A DNA stretch of 53,191 nucleotides from SFWF01 sp045636705 (GTDB taxonomy: Bacteria > Bacillota > Clostridia > Oscillospirales > Acutalibacteraceae), in the NCBI GenBank assembly GCA_045636705.1, contig JAZTYA010000015.1, positions 1 to 53,191 on the forward strand. Direction: 5' to 3'. The stretch's first letter is position 1; every line of letters begins with the position of its first letter. The translations under genes and the position numbers were made by a program. Under the pieces are notes generated by a model that saw only the letters and a list, made by a program, of their open reading frames with translations, did not search any database and was not told where the DNA came from. Below are positions 24,783 through 32,527 of the stretch, in pieces.

Positions 24783-26609
24783 TTATTTCTTAGAAATTGC
24801 CTTAAACTTACATCCAGCAACGCAAGCGCCACACTTTACGCACTTAGCAGGGTCGATTTCCCAAGCGGGAAGCTTCTTGCCGGGTGCGATATAGTCGGTC
24901 TTGGTGATTGCATTAACAGGACAGTTACGAGCGCAGAGTCCGCAACCGATACATGTATCCTTATCGATTGTGAAGGTGAGTAGGCTCTTACATACGCCTG
25001 CAGGACACTTCTTATCAACGATGTGAGCAACATACTCATCTCTGAAGAAGTTAAGTGTTGAAAGAACGGGGTTAGGAGCGGTCTGTCCAAGTCCGCAAAG
25101 AGCGTTCTTCTTGATGTAGTGGCAAAGTTCTTCCATCTTGTCAAGGTCTTCAAGAGTAGCCTTACCCTCAGTAACCTTTTCAAGCATTTCAAGAAGTCTT
25201 TGTGTACCTACACGGCAAGGAGTACACTTACCGCAAGATTCTTCAACTGTAAACTCAAGGAAGAACTTAGCGATGTCAACCATACAGCTGTCTTCATCCA
25301 TTACGATAAGTCCGCCTGAACCCATCATTGAACCGATAGCTAAAAGGTTATCATAGTCAATCGGAATATCAAGATGCTGTGCAGGGATACATCCACCGGA
25401 AGGACCACCTGTCTGAGCAGCCTTGAACTTCTTACCACCGGGGATGCCTCCACCGATTTCTTCAACGATTTGACGAAGTGTTGTTCCCATAGGAACCTCA
25501 ACAAGTCCTGTGTTCTTAATGTTACCGCCAAGGGCGAAAACCTTAGTTCCCTTTGACTTTTCAGTACCCATTGAGCAGAACCACTCTGGACCATTTAAGA
25601 TAATCTGAGGAATGTTTGCATAGGTTTCAACGTTGTTAAGAACGGTAGGTTTGCCGAAAAGACCCTTAACTGCAGGGAAAGGAGGACGGGGTCTGGGCTC
25701 ACCACGGTGACCTTCAATAGAGGTCATAAGAGCAGTTTCCTCACCGCAAACGAATGCGCCTGCGCCAAGACGGATTTCCATATCGAAATCAAAGCCTGTG
25801 CCGAAGATATCTTTACCTAAAAGGCCATATTCACGAGCCTGTCCGATAGCAATACCAAGACGAGAAACGGCGATAGGATACTCTGCACGAACATAAACAA
25901 ATCCCTTGTTAGCGCCAATAGCATAAGCTGCGATAGCCATAGCCTCGATAAGAGCGTGTGGGTCACCTTCAAGAACCGAACGGTCCATGAACGCACCCGG
26001 GTCGCTTTCGTCCGCGTTACAAGCAACGAACTTCTGGTCTGCATCCTTTACAAGATTACGAGCAAGTTCCCACTTCTTACCTGTGGGGAAGCCTGCACCA
26101 CCACGACCGCGAAGACCTGATGCTAAAACGGTCTCGATAACCTGGTCAGGTGTCATTTCGGTAAGAGCCTTACCGAGTGCTGCATATCCGTCCATAGCGA
26201 TATATTCTTCAATGTTCTCGGGGTTGATAACACCGCAGTTACGAAGAGCTACACGCTTTTGAGACTTATAGAACTTAGTGTCATTAAGAGAAAGGTTCTC
26301 TACATCAACGGGAGTATCTGCGCCTGTATCGCTGTAAACCAAACGCTCTACGATACGTCCCTTTAAAAGATGCTCAGCAACGATTTCCTCAACATCCTTA
26401 GGTTCAACCCTTGAATAAAATGTTCCATCAGGGTGAACGATTACAACAGGACCTAAAGCACAAAGACCGAAACATCCTGTCTCAACAATTTTAACCTCTT
26501 CTGTTAAGCCATTTGCTTCAAGAGCAGACTCAAATGCTGCCTGAATTGACTTTGAGCCAGAAGATGTACATCCTGTACCGCCACAAATCAGTACGTGTGC
26601 ACGAATCAT
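24783..26609 (-). CDS. hndC: Hydrogenase flavoprotein subunit (HydB/HndC, NuoF-like)
   Basis: 608 residues. An N-terminal thioredoxin-like [2Fe-2S] domain (Cys 9, 14 and 'TGCFGLC', ~45-51), then a NuoF core with NADH/FMN loop 'GRGGAGFPTGKKWE' (~167-180), the [4Fe-4S] 'ESCGKCTPCRVG' (~460-471), and two C-terminal ferredoxin motifs 'CIGCGLCARNC' and 'CVKCGACVAGC'. It oxidises or reduces NAD(P)(H) through FMN and is the likely bifurcation site. Whether NAD or NADP is used cannot be read off. It lies between hndB and hndD. Confidence 0.95.
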   Translation of the reverse strand: MIRAHVLICGGTGCTSSGSKSIQAAFESALEANGLTEEVKIVETGCFGLCALGPVVIVHPDGTFYSRVEPKDVEEIVAEHLLKGRIVERLVYSDTGADTPVDVENLSLNDTKFYKSQKRVALRNCGVINPENIEEYIAMDGYAALGKALTEMTPDQVIETVLASGLRGRGGAGFPTGKKWELARNLVKDADQKFVACNADESDPGAFMDRSVLEGDPHALIEAMAIAAYAIGANKGFVYVRAEYPIAVSRLGIAIGQAREYGLLGKDIFGTGFDFDMEIRLGAGAFVCGEETALMTSIEGHRGEPRPRPPFPAVKGLFGKPTVLNNVETYANIPQIILNGPEWFCSMGTEKSKGTKVFALGGNIKNTGLVEVPMGTTLRQIVEEIGGGIPGGKKFKAAQTGGPSGGCIPAQHLDIPIDYDNLLAIGSMMGSGGLIVMDEDSCMVDIAKFFLEFTVEESCGKCTPCRVGTQRLLEMLEKVTEGKATLEDLDKMEELCHYIKKNALCGLGQTAPNPVLSTLNFFRDEYVAHIVDKKCPAGVCKSLLTFTIDKDTCIGCGLCARNCPVNAITKTDYIAPGKKLPAWEIDPAKCVKCGACVAGCKFKAISKK

Positions 26610-26651
26610 AATAAAACCTCCTAAAATTTGCCTTTATCCTAATGGTTCGGC

Positions 26652-27011
26652 CTATTTAATAATGTATTCTTCAAGAACCTTGCCGCCTTTGAGGTGCTTT
26701 TCAATTACCTCTTTAGCCTTTTCAGGGTTCATTTTTACGTAAGTAACCTTTTCCTTACCTGCTTCGTAAACCTCAACAACCGGCTCATACTGGCAAATGC
26801 CGATACAACCTGTCTGGGTAACAATAACGTTAGCCGAAAGGCCTTCCTCGTTTACTCCTTCGACAAAAGCTGAAAGAACGGGTCTTGCTCCTGCTGCGAT
26901 ACCGCAGGTAGCCATACCTACAACAACGCGAGTCTGAGCGCTTCCCTCACGGATAACAACCTTATCCTTCATCTTGTCTCTTAATGCTGCGAGTTCTGCT
27001 AATGATTTCAT
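26652..27011 (-). CDS. hndB: HndB-like thioredoxin-fold [2Fe-2S] ferredoxin subunit
   Basis: 119 residues. 'RVVVGMATCGIAAGARP' (~residues 28-44) and 'TQTGCIGICQYEPVVEV' (~65-81) match the small subunit of NADP-reducing hydrogenases. Only three cysteines are present (one in the first loop, two in the second), fewer than the four of a classical [2Fe-2S] thioredoxin-like ferredoxin, so cluster ligation may be atypical or absent. It is placed between the second GHKL ATPase and hndC. Confidence 0.85.
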   Translation of the reverse strand: MKSLAELAALRDKMKDKVVIREGSAQTRVVVGMATCGIAAGARPVLSAFVEGVNEEGLSANVIVTQTGCIGICQYEPVVEVYEAGKEKVTYVKMNPEKAKEVIEKHLKGGKVLEEYIIK

Positions 27012-27040
27012 AGTTTTTGTTCCTTTCCTATGTTAATTTG

Positions 27041-27586
27041 TTATTTAATGTATTGCTCATTCAAGAAATCCTTTATCCAAAGAATTACCTCAATGTTATT
27101 TATAGGTACGTCGCCTAAAACCGATTTTAGTTCCCTTGTGTCAAGGGTTACCTCTTTGTCCTCAAATTTATGATTAAAGATAAACTCAATACCCTCATTA
27201 CACTGGATAAGTGTTACCATCGTTTCGACTATGTCGCCCAGTGGCACAGAATCTATATGATTCTTAAAAAAGGTGGCTTCGGTTTTAGTCCCGTGTGAGT
27301 CTTTATAATCATCAATATGCTTCGAGGTTATCTTAATACTGCCACCCGTTTGCTCGGCCGCCAACTTTAAAAGCGGAATTCCCAGCCCTACGGGTCTTGT
27401 TGTTCTCGTTGTGGTAAAGGGATTAGTTACCTCCTTTAAAAAGTCAGGTTTCATCCCCGTTCCGTTATCCGAGATGCTAAAGGTTAGTTTGTCTTTGGTT
27501 TCAAGAATTGAAATTTCAATTTCTGTTGCCTTCGCCTTAACCGAGTTTTGCGCTATATCAAGTATATTGAGGGATAGTTCTTTCAT
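27041..27586 (-). CDS. GHKL-family ATPase, histidine-kinase-like without kinase core
   Basis: 181 residues. It opens with 'LSLNILDIAQNSVKAKATEI' (an N-box with the Mg-binding Asn), then 'SDNGTGM' (G1 box, ~residues 39-45) and 'PVGLGIPLLKLAAEQTGG' (G2 box, ~66-83). No His-phosphoacceptor or sensor domain is present. Proteins like this are found in hydrogenase operons next to DRTGG and PHP proteins; the partner and output are unknown. Its start directly abuts the stop of the PHP gene. Confidence 0.85.
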   Translation of the reverse strand: MKELSLNILDIAQNSVKAKATEIEISILETKDKLTFSISDNGTGMKPDFLKEVTNPFTTTRTTRPVGLGIPLLKLAAEQTGGSIKITSKHIDDYKDSHGTKTEATFFKNHIDSVPLGDIVETMVTLIQCNEGIEFIFNHKFEDKEVTLDTRELKSVLGDVPINNIEVILWIKDFLNEQYIK

Positions 27587-28321
27587 TTATTTCCTCCTCA
27601 AATACTCAAATAGTTTTTTTCTAACTAAACTGCTCGAATAGGGCTCATCCTCTATTTCAATAAAATCGCCGGCATCCCTTATGTCCCAAATATAATGGGC
27701 ATCCGAGCCTGCAAGCCTTATTTTTGTGCTTATATGAGGAAACCTTTCTTCATATTCTGAAGCTTTACTTAAATCATAAAGCTCATAACATCCGAAATCA
27801 TATTCCTTCGGAAAATCACCCAAAATTTCCACCATTCCGTTTGCCGTGCGGTCGATATGAGCCGGAAAACAAACACCGCCAAAGGAGTCAACTAATTCAA
27901 TGGCATCAGACACAGAAAGCGCCGTAGCATTGATTAAAAGGTTTTCCTCTTCGCCGAGCACCTCATCCTTTTCATCAAGGATTTGTTGTCGTCCGAAAAC
28001 TTCGGGTCTATTTTTTATCTTTATTCGATGTCTTTCAACCTCTTCGCCAAAGGCTAAAGCAGTATCAAGCTCTTCGAAAAGACAAACAATATGTATATCC
28101 TCTGCCGTTGTAAGCTCCATACCTGCTATTGGGATAAGGCCGTAACTTTTTGCCGCTTTAAAAAAGGCAGGACAGTTTTTTACGGTATTGTGGTCGGTTA
28201 AAGCTACAATATTTAAACCCGCAAGGGTTGCGGCGCCTGCAATATTCGCAGGAGTCATATCATCATCTCCGCAAGGAGAAAGACACGAGTGAATATGAAA
28301 GTCGTAATAATATTTACTCAT
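27587..28321 (-). CDS. PHP-domain metal-dependent phosphoesterase
   Basis: 244 residues with the PHP metal-binding signatures 'DFHIHSCLSPCGDDDMTP' (~residues 7-24), 'ALTDHNTVKNC' (~40-50), 'CFPAHIDR' (~150-157) and 'AGSDAHYIWDI' (~208-218). The family hydrolyses phosphoesters, including nucleotides and signalling molecules, so it could destroy a second messenger made or sensed by neighbours. It overlaps the upstream DRTGG gene by 4 bases (ATGA), indicating coupled translation. Confidence 0.92.
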   Translation of the reverse strand: MSKYYYDFHIHSCLSPCGDDDMTPANIAGAATLAGLNIVALTDHNTVKNCPAFFKAAKSYGLIPIAGMELTTAEDIHIVCLFEELDTALAFGEEVERHRIKIKNRPEVFGRQQILDEKDEVLGEEENLLINATALSVSDAIELVDSFGGVCFPAHIDRTANGMVEILGDFPKEYDFGCYELYDLSKASEYEERFPHISTKIRLAGSDAHYIWDIRDAGDFIEIEDEPYSSSLVRKKLFEYLRRK

Positions 28322-28647
28322 CGAAGAACCTGTGATATCTCGGTTGCAAGTGTGTAGGCACTTTTCTTGGATGATAAAATATTTATATTTTTGTCGGTGG
28401 CCAGTTTTTTTACCTCAGAGTCAACGGTCACTCCTTCGGCAAGTATTATTAAGGCGGTGTCACAAAGAGTTGCAACGGCAACGACGTTTATGTTAGACAT
28501 AATAGTAATCCAAGCATCTCCCGTTTGTGCCGCCGACATTACCCAACTGAGCAAGTCGCCTATATAACAGCCTGTGACCTCTTTTTCTTTATCGGGCATA
28601 GTAACAGTATCGAGCATCAGGTTTTCTTTAAGCATCTCTACCGTCAT
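28318..28647 (-). CDS. DRTGG-domain protein (first of two)
   Basis: 109 residues, a single compact alpha/beta domain like the DRTGG domain found next to CBS or PTA domains. 'GCYIGDLLSWVMSAAQTGDAWIT' (~residues 26-48) is the characteristic core. The domain probably binds a ligand, which is unknown. Both ends overlap neighbours by 4 bases (hydrogenase-like protein upstream, PHP protein downstream), so all three are made together. Confidence 0.8.
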   Translation of the reverse strand: MTVEMLKENLMLDTVTMPDKEKEVTGCYIGDLLSWVMSAAQTGDAWITIMSNINVVAVATLCDTALIILAEGVTVDSEVKKLATDKNINILSSKKSAYTLATEISQVLR

Positions 28648-29909
28648 TTTTCTTCGCCCTCGCTTAAACTCTTAATTTTTGTTATAACGCAGGCATCCGC
28701 CTCGCATTCGCCTCTTACGATATCTTCCGCAAGGGCTCTGCAGTTTGGTGCACCACAAGCACCGCAGTCGGTTCCGGGTAAGGTTTCACGGATAGACTGC
28801 ATCTTTGCCATCATTCTCATCGACTCGCCTATATTGTCCGCAAGCCTGTTCATCGGAGTATATTCCGGAACGTCTTCAAAGAAGGTGTCCTCGGGAATAA
28901 ATTCTCTACCCTCGTGGAAGTTTTGCGAAATAGGCAGATATCTTCTAAGGGTTTGAAGTCTTGCCTTGGCGATAAAGGGGTTCTCCATTGTTAAAACCCC
29001 GCCGACACAACCGCCTGTGCAGGCGTTTAATTCAATAAACTCTAAGTTTGGCATAGTGCCATTTTCTATTTGGTCAAGTATCTTTATGCAGTTTTCAATA
29101 CCGTCTGCTGCAAGATACTTTTCATTGAATATAGCCGCCGATTCTCCGCCAGAGGTTGCCCAACTAATACCGATAACTCCCGAACGGGATAAAGGTAAAG
29201 GTGGCATTTCCCTCTTCATAAGGTTTATAAGTGGGAAATAAACGTCGCTTATCGAAACAACGCAGTCAACCTCGCTCTTATAACTTCCAAAGCCGTTTTT
29301 TACATAGCTTGCCTTTGCAGGACAAGGTGAAATAAAGCAAACGCCTATGTCAGCAGGGTCAAGGTCGGGATTTTCGCGAATAGCCCTTCTCTTTGCCCTC
29401 TTTGCCGCAATTTCCATTGGCGGAAGAAGTGGCATAAGATTATCTTTAAGGTATGGGAACCTGAGTGCAATAAGGCGGGCAATTACCGGACAAGCAGAAC
29501 TTATAACCGGCTTTTTTATGCCTTCTGTTCCCAGATATTTTCTTGTGTATTCACTCACAAGCTCGGCAGCACGAGAAACCTCATAGACCATATCGAAGCC
29601 CATATCCAAAAGGCCTTGTAAAACATAGTCAATATCGTTTAGTTCCTCAAACTGACCATAAAGGGATGGTGCAGGTAATGCAATTTTGTATTTATACTTA
29701 TCCATTTTGGCAAGACTGCTGCACACCGCCTTCTTGGCGTGGTGTGGGCACACTCTAATACACTCACCGCAATCAATACATCTGTCCGCATTGATTACTG
29801 CGTGACCGTCCCTTACCCTGATTGCCTCTGTCGGACAGTGTCTAAGACAGGTGGTGCAACCGGTGCATTTTTTCATGTCAAGCGCAACCGAATGTTTATA
29901 AGTATTCAT
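28644..29909 (-). CDS. [FeFe]-hydrogenase-like iron-sulfur protein, probable sensor
   Basis: 421 residues. Two N-terminal [4Fe-4S] ferredoxin motifs ('CTGCTTCLRHC', 'CIDCGECIRVC', ~15-60), then an H-domain with reduced signatures: L1 'SSACPVIARL' (~142-151), L2 'SPCPAKASY' (~192-200) and L3 'NACTGGCVGG' (~292-301). The C-terminus has 'GTDCGACGAPNCRALAEDI', an additional iron-sulfur domain (~378-396). Compared with catalytic hydrogenases, one of the paired L1 cysteines is Ala, the L2 Glu is missing and the GGGQP of L3 is gone. It therefore probably senses H2 or redox state instead of turning over. No PAS domain is fused. Confidence 0.88.
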   Translation of the reverse strand: MNTYKHSVALDMKKCTGCTTCLRHCPTEAIRVRDGHAVINADRCIDCGECIRVCPHHAKKAVCSSLAKMDKYKYKIALPAPSLYGQFEELNDIDYVLQGLLDMGFDMVYEVSRAAELVSEYTRKYLGTEGIKKPVISSACPVIARLIALRFPYLKDNLMPLLPPMEIAAKRAKRRAIRENPDLDPADIGVCFISPCPAKASYVKNGFGSYKSEVDCVVSISDVYFPLINLMKREMPPLPLSRSGVIGISWATSGGESAAIFNEKYLAADGIENCIKILDQIENGTMPNLEFIELNACTGGCVGGVLTMENPFIAKARLQTLRRYLPISQNFHEGREFIPEDTFFEDVPEYTPMNRLADNIGESMRMMAKMQSIRETLPGTDCGACGAPNCRALAEDIVRGECEADACVITKIKSLSEGEEK

Positions 29910-29911
29910 AC

Positions 29912-30334
29912 CTAAAAGTTTACCCTCATTGTAATTTTAGTGCCTTTGCCGAGCGCAGTTTCTATGTTCATATAATCGGTATGATTTTTCATATTGGGAA
30001 GTCCCATACCTGCGCCAAATCCCAAAGAGCGAATCTGGTCAGGAGCAGTTGAGAATCCCTCCTGCATTGCAAGTTCGACATTGGCAATACCGGGGCCGTT
30101 ATCGGAAAGGACGATTTCTATCATATCCTCAAAGACAGAAACCAAGGCCTCACCACCGCCGGCGTGAATAACCATATTTATTTCTCCCTCATACATGGCA
30201 ATCGCTACTTTGCGAATAACCTCGGGAGAAATCCCAAGTTGTCGAAGACTCTTCTTTACCGCAACAGATGCTTGACCTGCCATAGTAAAGTTTTCTCCGT
30301 CAACCGTGAAGTGAAACTTTAGAGCATCAGCCAT
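29912..30334 (-). CDS. Anti-sigma-factor-like GHKL ATPase (RsbW/SpoIIAB-type fold)
   Basis: 140 residues. N-box 'AMYEGEINMVIHAGGG' (~residues 46-61), G1 'LSDNGPGI' (~75-82) and G2 'GFGAGMGLPNMKNHTD' (~104-119) are typical of serine-kinase anti-sigma factors, although no sigma or anti-anti-sigma gene is adjacent. It overlaps the preceding DRTGG gene by 8 bases and ends 2 bases before the hydrogenase-like gene. The function in this operon is inferred to be signalling. Confidence 0.88.
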   Translation of the reverse strand: MADALKFHFTVDGENFTMAGQASVAVKKSLRQLGISPEVIRKVAIAMYEGEINMVIHAGGGEALVSVFEDMIEIVLSDNGPGIANVELAMQEGFSTAPDQIRSLGFGAGMGLPNMKNHTDYMNIETALGKGTKITMRVNF

Positions 30335-30683
30335 CTACTTCTCCGCTACCCTTTAAGCCCTTTTGATAGAGCTTTCCGCAGGTTTCAAACATGCGGTATT
30401 TGGTGGATAGTACTGCTATTCCGCTTTCCTTTGCTAAGGATACTACCTCCTCGGTAAGCTTTTTAGCACGGACAAAGACAACGCAACGCATATCGAGCAT
30501 TAAAGCTGTGCGTATTGCCTGAGGATTTACAAGTCCCGTAAGCAGTACCGACTTTTCCTTGGCATATGCCAAAACGTCGCTCATCATATCGCTTCCGAAA
30601 GCCGAAGCAACCTCACGGTCAAGAAATTCCTGTCCGCATACAACCTCTGCTTCGAGAATATCTTTGATTTCACTTAATTTCAT
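30327..30683 (-). CDS. DRTGG-domain protein (second of two)
   Basis: 118 residues, related in fold to the protein at 28318-28647: 'VVCGQEFLDREVASAFGSDMM' at the start (~14-34) and 'VLLTGLVNPQAIRTALMLDM' (~46-65). It is first gene of the signalling module, 26 bases after hndA. The two DRTGG proteins flank the ATPase and the hydrogenase-like protein, as if they were two ends of one complex or relay. Confidence 0.85.
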   Translation of the reverse strand: MKLSEIKDILEAEVVCGQEFLDREVASAFGSDMMSDVLAYAKEKSVLLTGLVNPQAIRTALMLDMRCVVFVRAKKLTEEVVSLAKESGIAVLSTKYRMFETCGKLYQKGLKGSGEVDG

Positions 30684-30709
30684 AAACTAAAATTTATCCT
30701 TATTTATGT

Positions 30710-31210
30710 TTATTTGTCTTTATACTTTGCAATAATTCCGTCAATATCCTTTTCGGTAAGACGTCCGTAAACCTCTTCGTTTACGGTAAGAACGGGAGCA
30801 AGACCGCAAGCACCGATGCAACGGCAAGCTTCAAGTGAGAACTTTCCGTCAGGTGTGCATTCGCCGGGTTCGATACCAAGAATTTCAGTAATACGGTCAA
30901 CAAGCTTCTGAGCGCCCTTAACGTAGCAAGCAGTACCTAAGCAAACAGAGATGTTGTACTTGCCCTTAGGAGATAAAGCGAACTGAGCATAGAACGTAGC
31001 AACGCCATATACTTCCTCAACAGAGATGCCAAGACCCTCAGCTATCATCTGCTGAACCTCTAAAGGAAGGTAGCCATAGATTGCCTGTGCTTCCTGCATT
31101 ACCTGCATAAGACAGCCGTCTATGTGCTTCTTCTCTTCGATGAAAGCTTTAAGTTTTGCTTCTTGCTCAGGGGTGCCGTTAAAAGGCAAAGAGCTAATGT
31201 GTTTTTTCAT
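30710..31210 (-). CDS. hndA: Hydrogenase [2Fe-2S] subunit (HydC/HndA, NuoE-like)
   Basis: 166 residues from the ATG at 31208-31210 (AGGAGG upstream); a 19-codon longer frame has no ribosome site. Thioredoxin-like [2Fe-2S] protein of the NuoE family: helical N-terminus 'MQEAQAIYGYLPLEVQQMIA', cluster ligands in 'VCLGTACYVKG' (~residues 89-99) and 'EACRCIGACGLAPV' (~126-139). It carries electrons between the NuoF-like flavoprotein and the rest of the complex. It is the first gene of the operon and is separated from hndBCD by the signalling genes. Confidence 0.95.
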   Translation of the reverse strand: MKKHISSLPFNGTPEQEAKLKAFIEEKKHIDGCLMQVMQEAQAIYGYLPLEVQQMIAEGLGISVEEVYGVATFYAQFALSPKGKYNISVCLGTACYVKGAQKLVDRITEILGIEPGECTPDGKFSLEACRCIGACGLAPVLTVNEEVYGRLTEKDIDGIIAKYKDK

Positions 31211-31269
31211 AAAGTTTTCCTCCTGATAAATTACATTTTGCAATCGGTGAAAACACTTAAATTGCATGC

Positions 31270-31287
31270 TTGTTAAAATTATAACAC
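31270..31287 (-). promoter_or_regulatory. Rex-like operator overlapping the hydrogenase -10 box
   Basis: TTGTTAA (31270-31276), 4 bases, ATAACAC (31281-31287). Against the known clostridial Rex consensus TTGTTAA-N4-TTAACAA, 12 of 14 defined positions match. The site covers the -10 element, so bound Rex would block the promoter when NADH is low. Confidence 0.65.
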
Positions 31288-31306
31288 ACTAAGTATAAAA
31301 AGTCCA
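31278..31306 (-). promoter_or_regulatory. Sigma-A promoter of the hydrogenase operon
   Basis: On the minus strand TGGACT (31301-31306), 17 bases, a perfect TATAAT (31278-31283). It implies an untranslated leader of about 60 bases before hndA. Confidence 0.8.
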
Positions 31307-31353
31307 TACTTATTATTATAAAACAGGAAAAATTTTGTCGAACAAAAATTTAG

Positions 31354-31872
31354 CTATTTTATCATTTTCTCTATGGGTTTTAAAAGGTGGCTTTTTATTA
31401 TAAACGCTGCGGCAATTTCTAAACAAATCATAACCGCGGCTTTTGGTATACGAGTTAGTAAAAGCGGTAAAAACGGACTGTCAAAAAGCACCGATATCCA
31501 AAGGGAATTTAAAAGCACGGTACAAAGGATTTCTTCTATAAAAAAGACCGAAAAACAGGTAAGCAAAAACTGTCCTTTTGAGCCGTTTGTTTTGATTAAT
31601 CCGAATAAGAAACCTGAGATAAACGCCGTCAACGTAAAGCCTGGGAAAAAGGGTCCGAAGGGAAACAAAACAGCGCCTATTAAATCGGCAAGTCCGCCAC
31701 AAATTCCTCCATAAACGGGGCCTAAAACAAGTGCGCAAATAAGTATTGGCAAAAAGCTGATGCCAAGGCTTAAATTCCACACGTTAAAAGATAAAAATCG
31801 GTTGGCAATAATGGCTAATACGCAAAGCACGGCCGTTATGCAAATTTTGTAGATTGTTTGTTTTTTATGCAT
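31354..31872 (-). CDS. ECF transporter S component, folate type (FolT-like)
   Basis: 172 residues, about six membrane helices. 'LSLGISFLPILICALVLGPVYGGICGGLADLIGAVLFPFG' is the S-component pattern (cited in parts: 'LGPVYGGICGGLADLIG', ~residues 50-66). S components bind a vitamin and dock to a shared energising module (EcfA/A'/T), which is not in the window. Folate is assigned because the leader carries a tetrahydrofolate riboswitch. The AAGGAGG site lies inside the leader's last hairpin. Confidence 0.85.
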   Translation of the reverse strand: MHKKQTIYKICITAVLCVLAIIANRFLSFNVWNLSLGISFLPILICALVLGPVYGGICGGLADLIGAVLFPFGPFFPGFTLTAFISGFLFGLIKTNGSKGQFLLTCFSVFFIEEILCTVLLNSLWISVLFDSPFLPLLLTRIPKAAVMICLEIAAAFIIKSHLLKPIEKMIK

Positions 31873-31873
31873 T

Positions 31874-31917
31874 AAAAAAGCCTCCTTCCCCGCAAAATAT
31901 GCCGTGGAAAAAGAGGC
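31874..31917 (-). terminator. Expression-platform hairpin that contains the Shine-Dalgarno of the folate transporter
   Basis: On the minus strand GCCTC (31913-31917) pairs with GAGGC (31880-31884), followed by six T residues and the ATG. The AAGGAGG site is in the 3' arm, so the hairpin can both terminate transcription and mask translation. A second hairpin CCGACC-TTTT-GGTCGG (31938-31953) lies between it and the aptamer. Confidence 0.75.
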
Positions 31918-31961
31918 AGTTTGTCCTTAAACCATTGACCGACCAAAAGGTCGGTTATTTA

Positions 31962-32068
31962 GCATCAGCGGGATGCGGAATTTGGGTCGCAGAAGGCCTA
32001 GCCCTCATTCGTCCGATGGACAACTCCCCGTTCCATCGGCACTAAAACGCCTAAATTCCTACTCTAAC
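31962..32068 (-). promoter_or_regulatory. Tetrahydrofolate (THF) riboswitch
   Basis: On the minus strand the leader shows the class I THF aptamer features as I know them: an opening GAGTAGG, then GGCG-TTTTAGTGCCG, a stem CCGATGGA/TCCATCGG (plus 32013-32020, 32032-32039), then ACGAATGAGG and CCTTCTGCGACCC, and a closing segment CCGCATCCCGCTG. It sits upstream of a FolT-like transporter gene, the usual context. Binding of reduced folate should switch expression off. Confidence 0.88.
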
Positions 32069-32084
32069 GATATTTTATACGCTT

Positions 32085-32113
32085 ATTTTATCACATTATT
32101 TTTTCTTTTGCAA
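32085..32113 (-). promoter_or_regulatory. Sigma-A promoter of the THF riboswitch transcript
   Basis: On the minus strand TTGCAA (32108-32113), 17 bases, TAAAAT (32085-32090), ending about 17 bases before the aptamer. Confidence 0.65.
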
Positions 32114-32157
32114 TATATCTTTAAAATTTGGTAAAACTAAACTCAGGAGGCGATTTT

Positions 32158-32526
32158 TTGGATTTATTTGTTAATCTTTTAAAGGCTTTTTTGGTCGGTG
32201 GTTTTATCTGTCTTATAGGACAATTTTTAATAGATTTCACAAAGCTTACCCCTGCCAGAATCTTAACGAGTTTTGTAGTATCGGGGGTTGTTTTGTCGGC
32301 TGTAGGACTTTATAAACCCCTTGTAGATTTTGCAGGTGCAGGGGCCACCGTTCCCCTTACAGGATTTGGTCACGCTCTTGCAGAAGGGGTTAAAAAGGCG
32401 GTGGAAGAAATTGGGTTTTTAGGCATTTTTTCGGGCGGTCTTACCGCAACCTCGGCAGGAATTTGCGCCGCCATTGTCTTTGGTCTTATTGTCGCCCTTC
32501 TCTTTAAACCCGGGGACAGAAGATAG
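32158..32526 (+). CDS. spoVAE: Stage V sporulation protein AE (SpoVAE/SpoVAEB)
   Basis: 122 residues from a TTG at 32158, chosen because AGGAGG lies 7 bases upstream (32145-32150); earlier in-frame codons precede that site. Four membrane helices, with 'VGGFICLIGQFLIDFTKLTPARILTSFVVSGVVL' cited in parts ('LIGQFLIDFTKLTPARI', ~residues 18-34) and 'GAGATVPLTGFGHALAEGV' (~62-80), the hallmark of SpoVAE. It forms part of the dipicolinic-acid channel of the spore inner membrane. Its usual partners spoVAC and spoVAD are not beside it. Confidence 0.93.
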   Translation: MDLFVNLLKAFLVGGFICLIGQFLIDFTKLTPARILTSFVVSGVVLSAVGLYKPLVDFAGAGATVPLTGFGHALAEGVKKAVEEIGFLGIFSGGLTATSAGICAAIVFGLIVALLFKPGDRR

Positions 32527-32527
32527 A

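Noticed and set aside
23350..26262. Many plus-strand open frames opposite hndD and hndC
   Set aside because: They are shadows of GC-biased codons in strongly conserved hydrogenase genes; no promoters or ribosome sites.
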